Source: Adiantum capillus-veneris (taxonomy: Eukaryota > Streptophyta > Polypodiopsida > Polypodiales > Pteridaceae). From it: 64,000 nt of DNA. Location: assembly GCA_014529385.2 (NCBI GenBank), contig CM043959.1, positions 15,696,809-15,760,808 of the forward strand, read 5' to 3'. Every line of letters begins with the position of its first letter. The first letter of the stretch is position 1. The notes under the pieces are model-generated. The model searched no databases. It saw nothing but the letters and a program-made list of their open reading frames with translations, and was not told where the DNA came from. Of this stretch, positions 33,910 to 43,942 are shown one piece after another. A program made the position numbers and the translations under genes.

Positions 33910-35112
33910 ACATGGATCGCGATCCATGTCCTCCCACCTCAGATCCCAAATGTAAGTTGTGCCAAGGACTCTTAGAGAAGTCACCTACAAATCGATGCAA
34001 TCATAGAAATATTCTATGCATGAATATTGATCGCAATCCAAGAGAAATTTTTGTACATACAGTTTGACCTTGCATTGGAAATGTGCCCCGCAAATTCGGA
34101 GTGAATTGAACCTTGTAACCACCAAAAGCCAAGGGAAATTGGGAATTTAGTCTCCAAATGGTAATTTTGACCAACACAAGGAAAAATTAGTCCAAACTTG
34201 GGAAAAAGGGCTTGGTAACCATGTTGAGAACATACTGATAAGTTTGGTTGGATTCTGTGCCTGAACATGGATCGTGATCCATGACCCCCACAACCAGATT
34301 TTGGCAGTTTTCAATGAAAGTTTCTATATAAGTTGGGAAATATGCCATGCATCTTCAATTTAGTTCTTGGACGTGGAAAGTGTTTCATTTGTCAAATTCA
34401 GTAGTATCAGAGAGTCAGAGTCTGAAAGTGTGATATTGGCTTAAGTGCAAAGTTAAAGTAAATTATGAACTTGAAGTAGTGCATAACAGAGCCAAGGAAT
34501 ACTCACCAAATGATCAAAAATTTCCATGTAACTTGGGAAGTCAAACAAACTTCAAATGGGCTAGAAATCAACACCTACCTAGGACTTGGGCATTACTCCA
34601 ACCCCAAATCATCACAAGTGAAAATTGCCAACCAGATTGATAACAATTAAGGATCTATATTACCAACCAAAACCAAATATAGCAAAGTCAAACCAAATCA
34701 CGCCATAACTTGGGAAACTGAGAAAACTAGAGAGAAACTTGTCCAAATTTGAAAATAACTTCACGAGTGTTTTAAGATTAGATATAAGGACAAGTTTTCC
34801 AAGTTCTATCCCAAAAGGTTGTCCAACATGGATCGTGATCCATGACCCCCTGCAAGGTGACCAAGTAAAAATCATACCACCTGGTTCCAAGTACCAAGGA
34901 TAACCTAGCCCTAAAGTTTCAAGTCATTTGAATTTCAAAATCCCTGCCAAAATGCCAATTACCTTTGAGAAAAAATCCAAAATATGGCATGATATCTCAA
35001 CCAGTAATCTAAATTCAAAAAAGAAGTGAATCATAACATCTTCAAATCATGCTTAATTAGATGGTACCACCAGAAGTTGAAAATGTTGTCCAACATGGAT
35101 CACGATCCATGA
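33910..35112 (+). repeat. Second palindrome block, downstream of pol
   Basis: Copies of the leader palindrome start at 33,910 (perfect ACATGGATCGCGATCCATGT), about 34,023 (weak), 34,265, 34,826 and 35,093. The last intervals are 561 (about two units, one palindrome lost) and 267 bp. Three copies end CCATGA instead of CCATGT and are followed by CCCC or TCCC. The surrounding A-rich sequence resembles the leader units. The same tandem unit therefore occurs both in the 5' leader and in this 3' spacer. Confidence 0.75.
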
Positions 35113-35326
35113 TCCCTTGAGCCAGATTTGATCAGCAGCCACCTGACCTAGTGCATGTAGCTACCCTAGATGCACTAGTGAAGTTTGGACAAATTTGGTC
35201 TCGTTTGATCAAGTTATGCTCATTTTCCACTTCATGGTCAAAGTTTGCATTTTTGGACTTTCTCGACAACTTTCTTGCCTCTTCTGGATCTAATCACTTG
35301 AATTTTTGATCACATAATGCCACACA

Positions 35327-36270
35327 GACGGCCAAGGAAGCATTGGAAAGCACCACGAGAAGGCTCGCATATCAAAGGAGGAGCTTGAAAAAATCCCAAC
35401 AAATATATTCATTGGCAGATTTGAAGTCATGGATGGCACTAAAGTAAAGACCACCTTATTCCCAAGGGAGCTGTGGACTTTGCACCAACAACAGGGGGTG
35501 TTTGAAGGATCAAGGTGTCTACAGACGGACACATTCCTCCTCCGCTTACAGCCGTGGGGGACAAACTTCCAAAGAGCACATGAGCTTATGTCATCAATTT
35601 AGTACAATGGAGAAGCCATACTGAGAGATAAAGACGGAGAAGCTATAAAGCTTTGAATCACCACAAATATGATAAATCAAGATCTGCATTTACCTCTAGG
35701 CAACCACAACTTGATGCTCGAGACCAAAAGCTATAATTAATGACAACATATTTGTCAAGCATCAGGGTCACAAGTTCACATACAAAGACTTGGTGTACTT
35801 AGAGATCGAATCGCTATTGTGTCTCATATCGCAGCACCTCATAGTCCAAAATCCACCAAGATAAATGAGCCTAACCTACACATTGTAGTAGTGATGGCCA
35901 TTGGACTCTCTAAGCAAAGGAGGATTCGTTGTGACCTGGGTGCTTATATCTTGGAAAATCTAGTCGAAGCTAATCTCAAAAACAGTGACAGAAACAAGAT
36001 ATACATGAATGGTGGACCTGTGCTAACAAGGATTGCATATCAAGCACAGGGAATGATAGATCATCTACCACTGGCAGAGTCGCAGCTCAATCTCTTTCAC
36101 AAGTCCAAGCATGTTGTTAGACCAGTGGTCGGGCCCTCAATAGCTCAAGCGCCCAAGAAATCAATCGGATAGAGCTCCAGAAGAAAGAAATCTGGTAGTG
36201 AGGAGATAGAATCTCCTATTAATTTCAGTGGAGAAATCAAACCCAAAAACAGAGAACCACCTTCATAATA
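35327..36270 (+). pseudogene. Unrecognised 3' reading frame of giant element (ORF3a)
   Basis: Reading with few stops from about 35,327 gives a protein-like stretch: E-E-L-E-K-I-P-T-N-I-F-I-G-R-F-E-V-M-D-G-T-K near 35,380-35,445, then L-F-P-R-E-L-W-T-L-H, then a continuous frame 35,819-36,172 (117 codons) with L-S-K-Q-R-R-I-R-C-D-L-G-A-Y-I-L-E-N-L-V-E near 35,910-35,970. It ends in a charged tail. I do not recognise the family. Position between pol and the 3' LTR is where Athila-type elements carry an extra (env-like) frame, but I see no signal peptide or membrane segment that would support that. Confidence 0.45.
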
Positions 36271-36699
36271 CTAGACTCTTGAAGAGGAAGAAGACGACAA
36301 AGAAGAAGAACAATATACTCTACATTGCGTACGAGTCAAAAGAAAATCCATTGAGCATAGAGACCAAATATTGATCTCTCAAACTCAAAGGTCCATGGAA
36401 GACGCACAAACACAAAGAGAGGAATTATGGAAGAAAATAGCAAAAGAAAGAAGACAAGGGGAGAAGATGCTGACGATGAAGGAGATAATGATTGTCTCAA
36501 AACACTAGAACAATGAAAGTAGAGCAGCTTGAAAAAATCAAGCAGTACAAAAGAAGAACTACCACAGCTAATGTGGAGCTTGATGGCACTATGAGCAAAT
36601 GCATTCAAAAAGGAGCTAAAGCAGAAAGCTACCCAATGAGCACAGCAAGATTCTAAGAGGCAGTTAGTTGATAATCTCGAACCATCAAACAACTCCTCA

Positions 36700-38290
36700 C
36701 AATCTGAGGGAGAGGACAAAAATCAGGAAGAGAGGAAAAAACCAAGGAGGAGAGTGGTGTGGAGCCTTTGGAGATACATACTGATAATATTCCACCCCTC
36801 TTAAACCAACTAACCACTCCTCCTCCTACTTAAGAATTTATTGATCAAACTGGAAAGCAAGAGACTGATAAGCAAGAGACAAAAATACCAATGACCAAAT
36901 CTGAACAGATGTCAAGAATGCTACCAATAGCCGAAGACAAAGGAAAGACGAAGGAACAAGAAAAGAAGGAGCTGGCCCCACCAACAATACAAGAGCAAGA
37001 ACAAGAAAAGATTAGGAAGGAGACAAAAGATAAAGATAAAGAAGTGTGCACCTCCAGCCACCCACGTACATTGTACAAAAAGACAATATCTCCTTGCTCT
37101 AAAGAAGTCATAGAGGATGGAAAGAAGATAGTCCACTTTTTTGACATTGATGAGCATCTCAAGCATATCAAACTTCAATTCCAATGTCAAAGATCTCTCA
37201 ACAACATGAGAGAGTTGGACTTAGAAGAGGCCAAAGCTGAAGCAGCAACAATAAAAGAAGAAAACCAAGGGCTACAATGCAAGATTGAAGAATTCCAAAG
37301 CATGCACTTGGAGCTACTTGTTGAACTACAAAAGGAAAAAGCAAATGTTGCCCACTACTATAAAGAATCTCAAGACTTCAACGAGGCAAACACCCAGCTA
37401 CAAATCGAACAACAATGGATGGATAGGAGTTTGATAAGAATGCCAAAGGAATGACAAGCTAGGGGAACCATATGGGGTAGTCAAGAGCACATTCACTTAG
37501 CTTTTGGTGATGCGAGACACCCCAGCCCTTGCCTCTACTTCATCATCTCTTGCCTCAGTATTGCAAGAGCTCAAAGATCTCAAGGAGGCTTTGGCTCAAG
37601 AAAAATATGACCGTCAGATCATGATTGCAGAGCATCAAGCAATTCCGAGTCAAAAACGACAACATCAAGTAGCTCAAAGAGCATCTGGCTAGAGCACAAG
37701 AAGAATTGGCGGCACAGAGCACAGCACACATCCTTAAACTACAACAAAAAAATGTGGCCATTAGTGCCACAAACGCTCATACAGTAGTAGTGGAAGTCCC
37801 ACCACCGGCAACTATCAAAGAGCAAGCGAGCATGGACCTTCCCACTATAGATTTACCAAGCACGTCTATAGAGGTAGGATTACATGATTTTGACGACAAA
37901 AAACAGGACAGGTGCATCAAAAAAGTACATGGTCAGCAATTTACAAGGGGTCATCAACCAAATGAAGGAGGTTCTGGATTTGACATGCCAAATGCTGGTG
38001 AAGATTGCCAAAACGATCATCACATGCATCATCGCATTTGAAGACATAGAAGTCGTGGAACACCCTTGGCAAGTGTTCCTAAAAGGCACCCAAGGCTTGT
38101 GTTGGAATCTTAAAACAAAGATTCCAAGCCGCAATATGATCATGGGGTTATATGCCCGAGTCATGTTTTTTGCCCTCTCACTACATGCAAACATTTGAAG
38201 AGGCATTCATGAGAGGGTTCTTTGAACTTGATTCTTCTATCTTCAACCCCATGACAAAGAATATGCATGCCCGATACATAGCACCTTAAC
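36700..38290 (+). pseudogene. Coiled-coil 3' reading frame of giant element (ORF3b)
   Basis: The longest clean part is 36,891-37,454 (187 codons). It starts with a Lys/Glu-rich segment (K-E-Q-E-K-K-E-L), then F-D-I-D-E-H-L-K-H-I-K-L-Q-F, followed by a long helix with heptad-like spacing (L-D-L-E-E-A-K-A-E-A-A-T-I-K-E-E-N-Q, then L-L-V-E-L-Q-K-E-K-A-N-V). Shifted frames continue it: S-V-L-Q-E-L-K-D-L-K-E-A-L-A-Q-E-K near 37,555 and, at 37,884-38,198, N-L-Q-G-V-I-N-Q-M-K-E-V-L-D-L then a Trp/aromatic end. Together they suggest one acidic/basic coiled-coil protein of several hundred residues, now broken. Function unknown; a structural, Gag-like or RNA-packaging role is a guess. Confidence 0.45.
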
Positions 38291-38501
38291 AATCCTTTCA
38301 GAGAACTAGCAACAAAGGTGGAGATCCAAGCAAGGGCAAAAAAAATTTACTCTACTCACACAAACACTGGGGAAGCGACGACTGGATTACTAAAGAATGA
38401 ATAAATCAGCTCAATCTAGCAGCTGCCAAAGACAAGCAAGGATGCCATGAAGACAATCCAGATAAAGAACACAACAGTTTGCATAAGGATGCGCAAAGGC
38501 T

Positions 38502-38514
38502 AGGAAGGGGGGAA
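38502..38514 (+). other. Polypurine tract of giant element
   Basis: AGGAAGGGGGGAA immediately precedes the TG start of LTR c. It is the expected RNase-H-resistant primer for plus-strand synthesis. Confidence 0.85.
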
Positions 38515-39413
38515 TGTTGGCAGTCAAACCAGATGGGTGCCCTTCGAGTCGACCCCTTCATTCATGAGCTCTAAAATTTTGATGTACCTTCATTATTTTC
38601 CCAAAAAGCCTTGTAATTAATTGAGAGTCTTTGATTGTAGTTGGACAATCTCTGAGTCTGTTCATGCCAAAGCTGAGTTATAAAGTCCGTAATTGAGTCA
38701 GAGTCATGTAAGATCGGCCACTGGCCAAGAGAGCCCTAGGTATAAATTTTAGTTTGTAAAATGAGAAAAGGACCTTATCATTATCAACTATTGAATTTTG
38801 GAGCGTACGATTGAGAGCGGTTACTCTCATGTGCCTTGTAATCCTCATAACTTGAGCTCTTATAATCACATTTCTTGCAATGTGTTCCTCGTCTATTGCT
38901 CTTTCATTCAAGTATAATCATATTCTATTGTAATTTGCAACTACACATTAATAGGCTAAATTTGATGCTTTGAGTGTGTTATAGACTGTTTTTTAACATT
39001 TTGACCACAAGAGAGTGTTCCTAGACCCTAGGGCGACCTTTTGGTATGTTCTATTGCAATTTTGAGGACCTTAATCATGATGGATTGTGATTTGTACCTC
39101 ATTGGATTGCAACCAAGTTTAGTGCCACTAAGTATCGTGGATCTCCTCCCAAAGTTTCATACCATTGGACTTCTTTCGAGTGCCGAAATGTGTCGATCAT
39201 TGAGTGCAGTGACATAACACATAGGCAAGTTGTTAGATCCAAGAGTGCTTTATTTGCAGGTGCAAGAGATATTGTCGTTCTGTAGGTTCACTTCTTGAGG
39301 TTGACACCCTCAAAGAGTCTTTGTGCCCCATCCCAATCGCTTCCCTGAGTATTGACATTATGTTAGTGCCAGGAAGCTATGCTATAGATGTGGGTCGAGG
39401 CGACCCACTAACA
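38515..39413 (+). repeat. 3' LTR of the giant element (LTR c)
   Basis: 899 bp, TGTTGGCAGTC...CCCACTAACA. It is collinear with LTR b, with a ~10-bp indel near the start, and roughly 85-90% identical by eye. TATAAAT is at 38,741-38,747. The GAGAG target duplicate follows at 39,414-39,418. Confidence 0.85.
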
Positions 39414-39418
39414 GAGAG

Positions 39419-40511
39419 ACACAATGCAAACTCTCCACCATACTCTTGAATGGCAATTAATTAGGCTATAGATTATCAATTGTGTTGATAAATCATTAAA
39501 ATATGAAAAGTTCATTTGTTTCATTTCTTTTGTTTGTAGCTCCACAAAGATGTAATAAGAAAAGCTTAATATTTATTTGTATTTTTTATGGGTTTTCATA
39601 AAAAACCCATATTGAGATTGACAAGCATATACTTAAGCAAACATCTTTCTCCAAGTTAGAAATGATCTCCATTGGAGTGTATATACATTGGCCCTTAACA
39701 CTTCTTGTTTTAGTACACGCACACACACATCTACATCATATACACATACAAATCTATGCATGCATGTGAGATTTTCTTGTGTGGTTTTATGTATTTACCT
39801 TATGGTTTATGTGGTGATGTATGATGTTATTACTATGTATCCATGTATGATATGCACATCACATGATACAATGTATAGAATGGTATCATGGAAAAATTTA
39901 TTAAACATTGCTCATGGTCACAACAATATACACGTCCTTAATTGATCTATTTACATGATACAATGTATAGAATGGTATCATGGAAAAAATTATTAAACAA
40001 TGCTCATGGTCACAACAATATACACGTCCTTAATTGATCTATTTAGCTTAAAAAAATTCATGCTTGCATGATTTAAATATAAAATCAATGAGTTCATCTA
40101 TCATTAGAATAATTTATGTAGAAATTTGGTTTCTCACTAAGTGTTGAACGTTCAATCACAACTTGTCAAAAAATATAAAGTGGGATGGAATAGGCCAATC
40201 AAGCGTGAGTAGTTTGAATCTAAAAGACACAATTCAAAGTGATCAGTTTGGGACATATGATAGTCTTGTGTAACACAATATACATGGCAAACAAACCTAG
40301 GACAATATCCTACAAGCATTCAAATCCATGCTTGAAATAAACTTTTCAAATAAATTTGGAAAAACCTGCACATGGAATGTTTTAAAGGTATTGACTATAT
40401 GTTAAGGTTTATATACATTACATTTAGGTTTTTGAATACGATAGAATTTTTGACACTAAATTTCAAAATGCTGTATGTTTACACTAAATTTCCCTAAAAC
40501 TTGTAGTCTCA
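39419..40511. other. Unassigned DNA right of the giant element
   Basis: AT-rich, with no gene-like frame beyond the 85-codon stretch at 39,688-39,945, which is Met/Cys-rich and not protein-like. It holds the 92-bp tandem duplication listed separately. Confidence 0.35.
39861..40045 (+). repeat. 92-bp tandem duplication
   Basis: Units 39,861-39,952 and 39,953-40,045 both read ACATGATACAATGTATAGAA, then TGGTATCATGGAAAAA, then GCTCATGGTCACAACAATAT, ending in TTGATCTATTTA. Only a few differences separate them, so the duplication is recent. Confidence 0.9.
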
Positions 40512-40741
40512 CTAAGGCTATGGTCACACAAGGCTTAGTTATCACTTATAAATAACTATGCTAACATGCTCAGACAGAGCATTAAAAGAATAACTAAGCC
40601 CCTTTCCTAGTCACACAAGGATTAATTATTCCATTCAACCTCCCAACTATGCCTTTCAGAACTATGCCAAAATCGGCATAGTTACAAAGGGTAGCATAGT
40701 TATTCATTTAATGCTCTTTTTTACATGTGACCAAGTATGCA
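40512..40741. mobile_element. Foldback / MITE-like element
   Basis: About 230 bp that can fold on itself. The outer ends carry a shared GGTCACA word (CTATGGTCACACAAGG at 40,519-40,532 and, inverted, ACATGTGACCAAGT at 40,723-40,736). Inner arms 40,577-40,600 and 40,694-40,716 are inverted repeats matching at about 19 of 20 positions. A central perfect 9-bp stem (AACTATGCC 40,660-40,668 with GGCATAGTT 40,675-40,683) adds a hairpin. There is no coding capacity. A clear target duplication was not found; a flanking TAA is possible on the left. Confidence 0.5.
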
Positions 40742-40996
40742 TTTATGATTTGAAAAAAATAATTTAGTAGTGGGAATCGTGCAGATTTTGTTTCTAGCTG
40801 TCAGTTGTCGATGTAAGGACAACAACAACTGCTAGGAGCATGAGGAAGATGAGCAATAGGGCAGCAACACTTGCCGGTGTTTGGCATCAAGAGAAACACT
40901 TGCATGCAACTAGAAGTAGGGTCGGGAGGGGTTGGGGGAGTTCTTTTTTCTTAAACTATAGAGGTGTTATGCAGACAATGAAACCAACATGAAAAG

Positions 40997-41328
40997 TGTT
41001 AGACTTACATCACTCTGCCAGGTCTAGGGCATGCATGTATGGGTAGAGTGCCTCTGGCCCACCCACCTTTGTCTATGTGTCCTCTCATATTTTATTTATT
41101 ACTTATTGGGTCATGGGGGGTTTTTTCTAGGCATTGCCCTACCTCCGTTTGGGCACCTATTTATGGGGCCAAGGGGATACCCACTTCCATCATCTGGTCA
41201 TTGTGTATTAGGTCTTCTGCTCAAGGTGGTCATGGGAGACTAATCGCACCTTCTTCACCATATCTTGCGTTTGTGGTCTACTATCTTCTCTCTCCTCTCT
41301 CACACTTTGGCATAAGCGCACTCTCACA
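40997..41328 (+). repeat. Short Copia-type LTR with adjacent PBS
   Basis: A 332-bp block starts TGTTAGACTT and ends CTCTCACA, immediately followed by TGGTATCAGTAGC (41,329-41,341). That is the initiator-Met primer site TGGTATCAGAGC with a one-base insertion. The combination of TG...CA ends and this primer site marks a 5' LTR of another Copia family. No second LTR was found in the window, so it is a truncated copy. Confidence 0.55.
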
Positions 41329-41341
41329 TGGTATCAGTAGC

Positions 41342-42090
41342 TACAGGCTCTAACTATTCCAAGCCACTACATTGCATCAAGAACTTCCCCCAAGATCAGT
41401 AACAGCCATCGTTTTTTGCAATAACCACCAGATCAGCTAGCGATCTCTGCACAAGCAGGGTGGAGCCATCACCTGGGGACAACTTTCCATTGCGACGGAT
41501 GTTCAGCCATATCTGTGTTTCTTATATATCAAGCCTAGAATTTTTGCATCAGGCTGCTAGCGCTACCTTTCTAGACATTTTTGTCGCATGAAAACCCTCA
41601 GATCCACTTGCATTTTTGGATAGCTTGCATATTTACACCTTGATGTGTTTTTGGACAGTTGCTATGTTTTTGCAGCAGGGGGGGCAGTGCTCAACTTTGC
41701 CCACCTGGATCTTGCCTACGACACATGACCTTGCATCCGATGCATTGCCGGTCTTGTTCCTCTTTAGATCTACAGTTTTCAGCCACAAACACCTACTGTG
41801 TTTTTTCTCTGTTTTCAGCCCATCTGGGGTTGTTCCTTTGATTCCCCACCCTCCCCAAAGCCCCTGCACTGCTTAGGACCCTTGCCAAGAGCATACGAGC
41901 ACGTTGAAAATCATTGGACAACAGCGTTTTCACCACCTCACAGTTGTGTTTTTGGGTGGAAAGCAGCCTCTTGGCTTGTGTTTTTCACAGAGGATGAAGT
42001 TGCCTCTTAACTAGACACCATCCGGTGGCAGTCCGTGTGGTCTCTCAATGACTGTTGTAGTACACAATATCCTTGACATCGGCTTGAAAA
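41342..42090. other. Leader remnant or unassigned DNA before chromovirus C
   Basis: Follows the Copia-type primer site, so it may be that element's untranslated leader. Open frames here (41,616-41,876 plus and 41,633-41,869 minus) overlap one another and have no recognisable domain. No gag-like sequence is seen. Confidence 0.35.
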
Positions 42091-42098
42091 GGGGGGGC

Positions 42099-43525
42099 CA
42101 TCTGCAAAAGATCCATGTGCAACAATGGGCTAAAAAGACCCTAAGGTTCAACCCATTAAGACTTCCAAAATGCTAAGGTTCCAAAATTCAAAGGTTGTGT
42201 CCATAGGTCAACCCTAGGGAAAATTGGATGCTTTGTGTGTGCCCTAAAAGTCTTTGCACATCCCTACATGGGAGGGGGCGAGCCCTAAAGGTAGGGGATG
42301 AGAGAGAAAGCCACACACACACACACAGGCTCCCTTTACACAAAGGGAATGAGGGACACATGTCAGCTCCCTAGGCCAGATGCCCACAAGGTGTGCCCAA
42401 TTTCTATTGGATGACCCTTGAAGTGGACAATGAGAATTAAGCTAGAGTAAATCTAGTTTAATTAATTTAAAAACATTTAATAAAAGAAACCAATGAGAAT
42501 TAAGTATCCTAGAAGACTATTGGGCAGTCTCCCAAGGGGTCCAATGAGCATTCAAGAGCCCCATGGCTTGCCTGATTCCTATTGGCCAGGAGGCAAAGGG
42601 GTCCAATGAGAGTTTAATTTAATTATTTAATTCCCTAAAGCTCTCACAAAAGGGGGAAGGGGGACACATGTCAGAAGGCTATCACTTATGCTACTTAATT
42701 GTAATTGGCTTGACTTGGGGAGGGCCAATGAGGCTTCGGCAAGAGCAATTAGCAAGAGGGCTCGCCCAAGAGAGAGAGAGGGGGCTGATTTTTGCAAGGC
42801 ATTATCACACACACACACACTCACACAAGCTCATGTGTGAAGAAAGAGAAGACTATCTCTTCCCAAGATTTAATGGAGAACTCATCACCTACTCCAAGCT
42901 TGTGAGATAGAAGCCTACATCAACACTCTCTTGGCATGTGGATGCAAATCCAACCAAGAGCCAAGCTTCAATGCATGCTCATCTCCTCTACCAAGCTAAT
43001 TACTAAGCTAAGCTATGCTACATACGAGTGATTATGTGAGGAGATGTACACCTTTCTCGTAAGATACTCCTTCTTCCTCTCAATCTACTCTCATACCCTG
43101 CTAGCTCTCACCATCTTAGAAGGTGTGTGAGGTCTTGGGTCTGAGAACGGGGATAATTCAAGTTGTGTTTGTTAAGTGTTTTGCTTAGTGCATGAAGTTT
43201 CCATCTTCATTGCACTAGCTAGTCTTGAAGGAACACAAAGAATTGTATTGTACAATGTCTCTCTTGATGGGAGAAACCATAATACAAAGCCTTTTGGAGT
43301 GGGGACCGGCTCCATGAAAATCCGGTCCTCAACTGTTGTCAATAGCTTAATTTCTCTCTCTTTTGAAAGTATTGTCGATGCTATCTAACTAGGTGTTATC
43401 CTTTTTGTTGCTCTCTCCACCCAAGCACTCTTGAAATTCTCATTAGGAATCTATTCTAATGAAATGCCCACTATGTTCATGCTAATTTCCGCTACACATA
43501 AGTTATTAGGCCATTAAATGTTACA
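42099..43525 (+). repeat. 5' LTR of chromovirus C
   Basis: Starts CATCTGCAAAAG by comparison of the two copies (the left edge is not a clean TG) and ends AATGTTACA. Contains a (CA)n run near 42,807-42,826. An obvious TATA box was not identified. Confidence 0.85.
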
Positions 43526-43526
43526 T

Positions 43527-43538
43527 TGGTATCAGAGC
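43527..43538 (+). other. Primer-binding site (initiator-Met tRNA), chromovirus C
   Basis: TGGTATCAGAGC, one base after the LTR end, is a perfect 12-nt match to the canonical plant retroelement primer site for tRNA-iMet. Confidence 0.9.
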
Positions 43539-43942
43539 TCAAGGTTTCTCTTTTCTTGCTCAAGAAGGGAGGTCCTCAAGCTAGCTACAAATGGTTGGTA
43601 TTATTAATTGCCTGTGAGTAAGTAGAATAGGGATTTTTCAGCCTTGCAGTGCGCCTGCCTTCGTGCAGTTAACGGGGCATCACCGTCGAGAGCTATGGTC
43701 TTAATAGTGGAGTCCTACGGGGCTTGCCTACGGCTTAACCACTATTGAGCTTTTAGAAGCTTGACAGGAGCCGGTGCTGTTTTGGTGTCGAAAGACCCTC
43801 TCTTCTATTCCTTGCAATTAATATTATTCGAGCCGCGGGTACAGTAGCTTGAGTGCTTTTTCTAAAGGGGTAAAGAGGAGTAGCAACTAGGGCTTGAAGT
43901 GCCAAAGTACACCTAAAAAGTTTACACCTAAAAGTTGTTAGA

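Larger units (their letters stand above)
15105..39413 (+). mobile_element. Giant Athila/Tat-like Ty3/Gypsy LTR retrotransposon with nested Copia
   Basis: The boundaries rest on two TG...CA LTRs (15,105-16,020 and 38,515-39,413) and on a perfect 5-bp target duplication, GAGAG at 15,100-15,104 and 39,414-39,418. The interval is 24,309 bp. Subtracting Copia A and its extra TSD (17,118-22,716, 5,599 bp) leaves about 18.7 kb, far above the common 5-12 kb of plant LTR elements. Order: LTR, Asp-type PBS, leader with palindromes, gag, protease, RT, RNase H, integrase, second protease-like domain, palindrome spacer, an unrecognised frame plus a coiled-coil frame, PPT, LTR. The LTRs are about 85-90% identical by eye, so it is old, and every coding region carries stops and frameshifts. 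RT has YMDY instead of YMDD and the first protease has NSG instead of DSG. Confidence 0.85.

Noticed and set aside
36700-38290. Coiled-coil frame as a host structural gene
   Set aside because: It lies between the element's pol and polypurine tract inside a perfect target duplication, so the element is the simplest owner.
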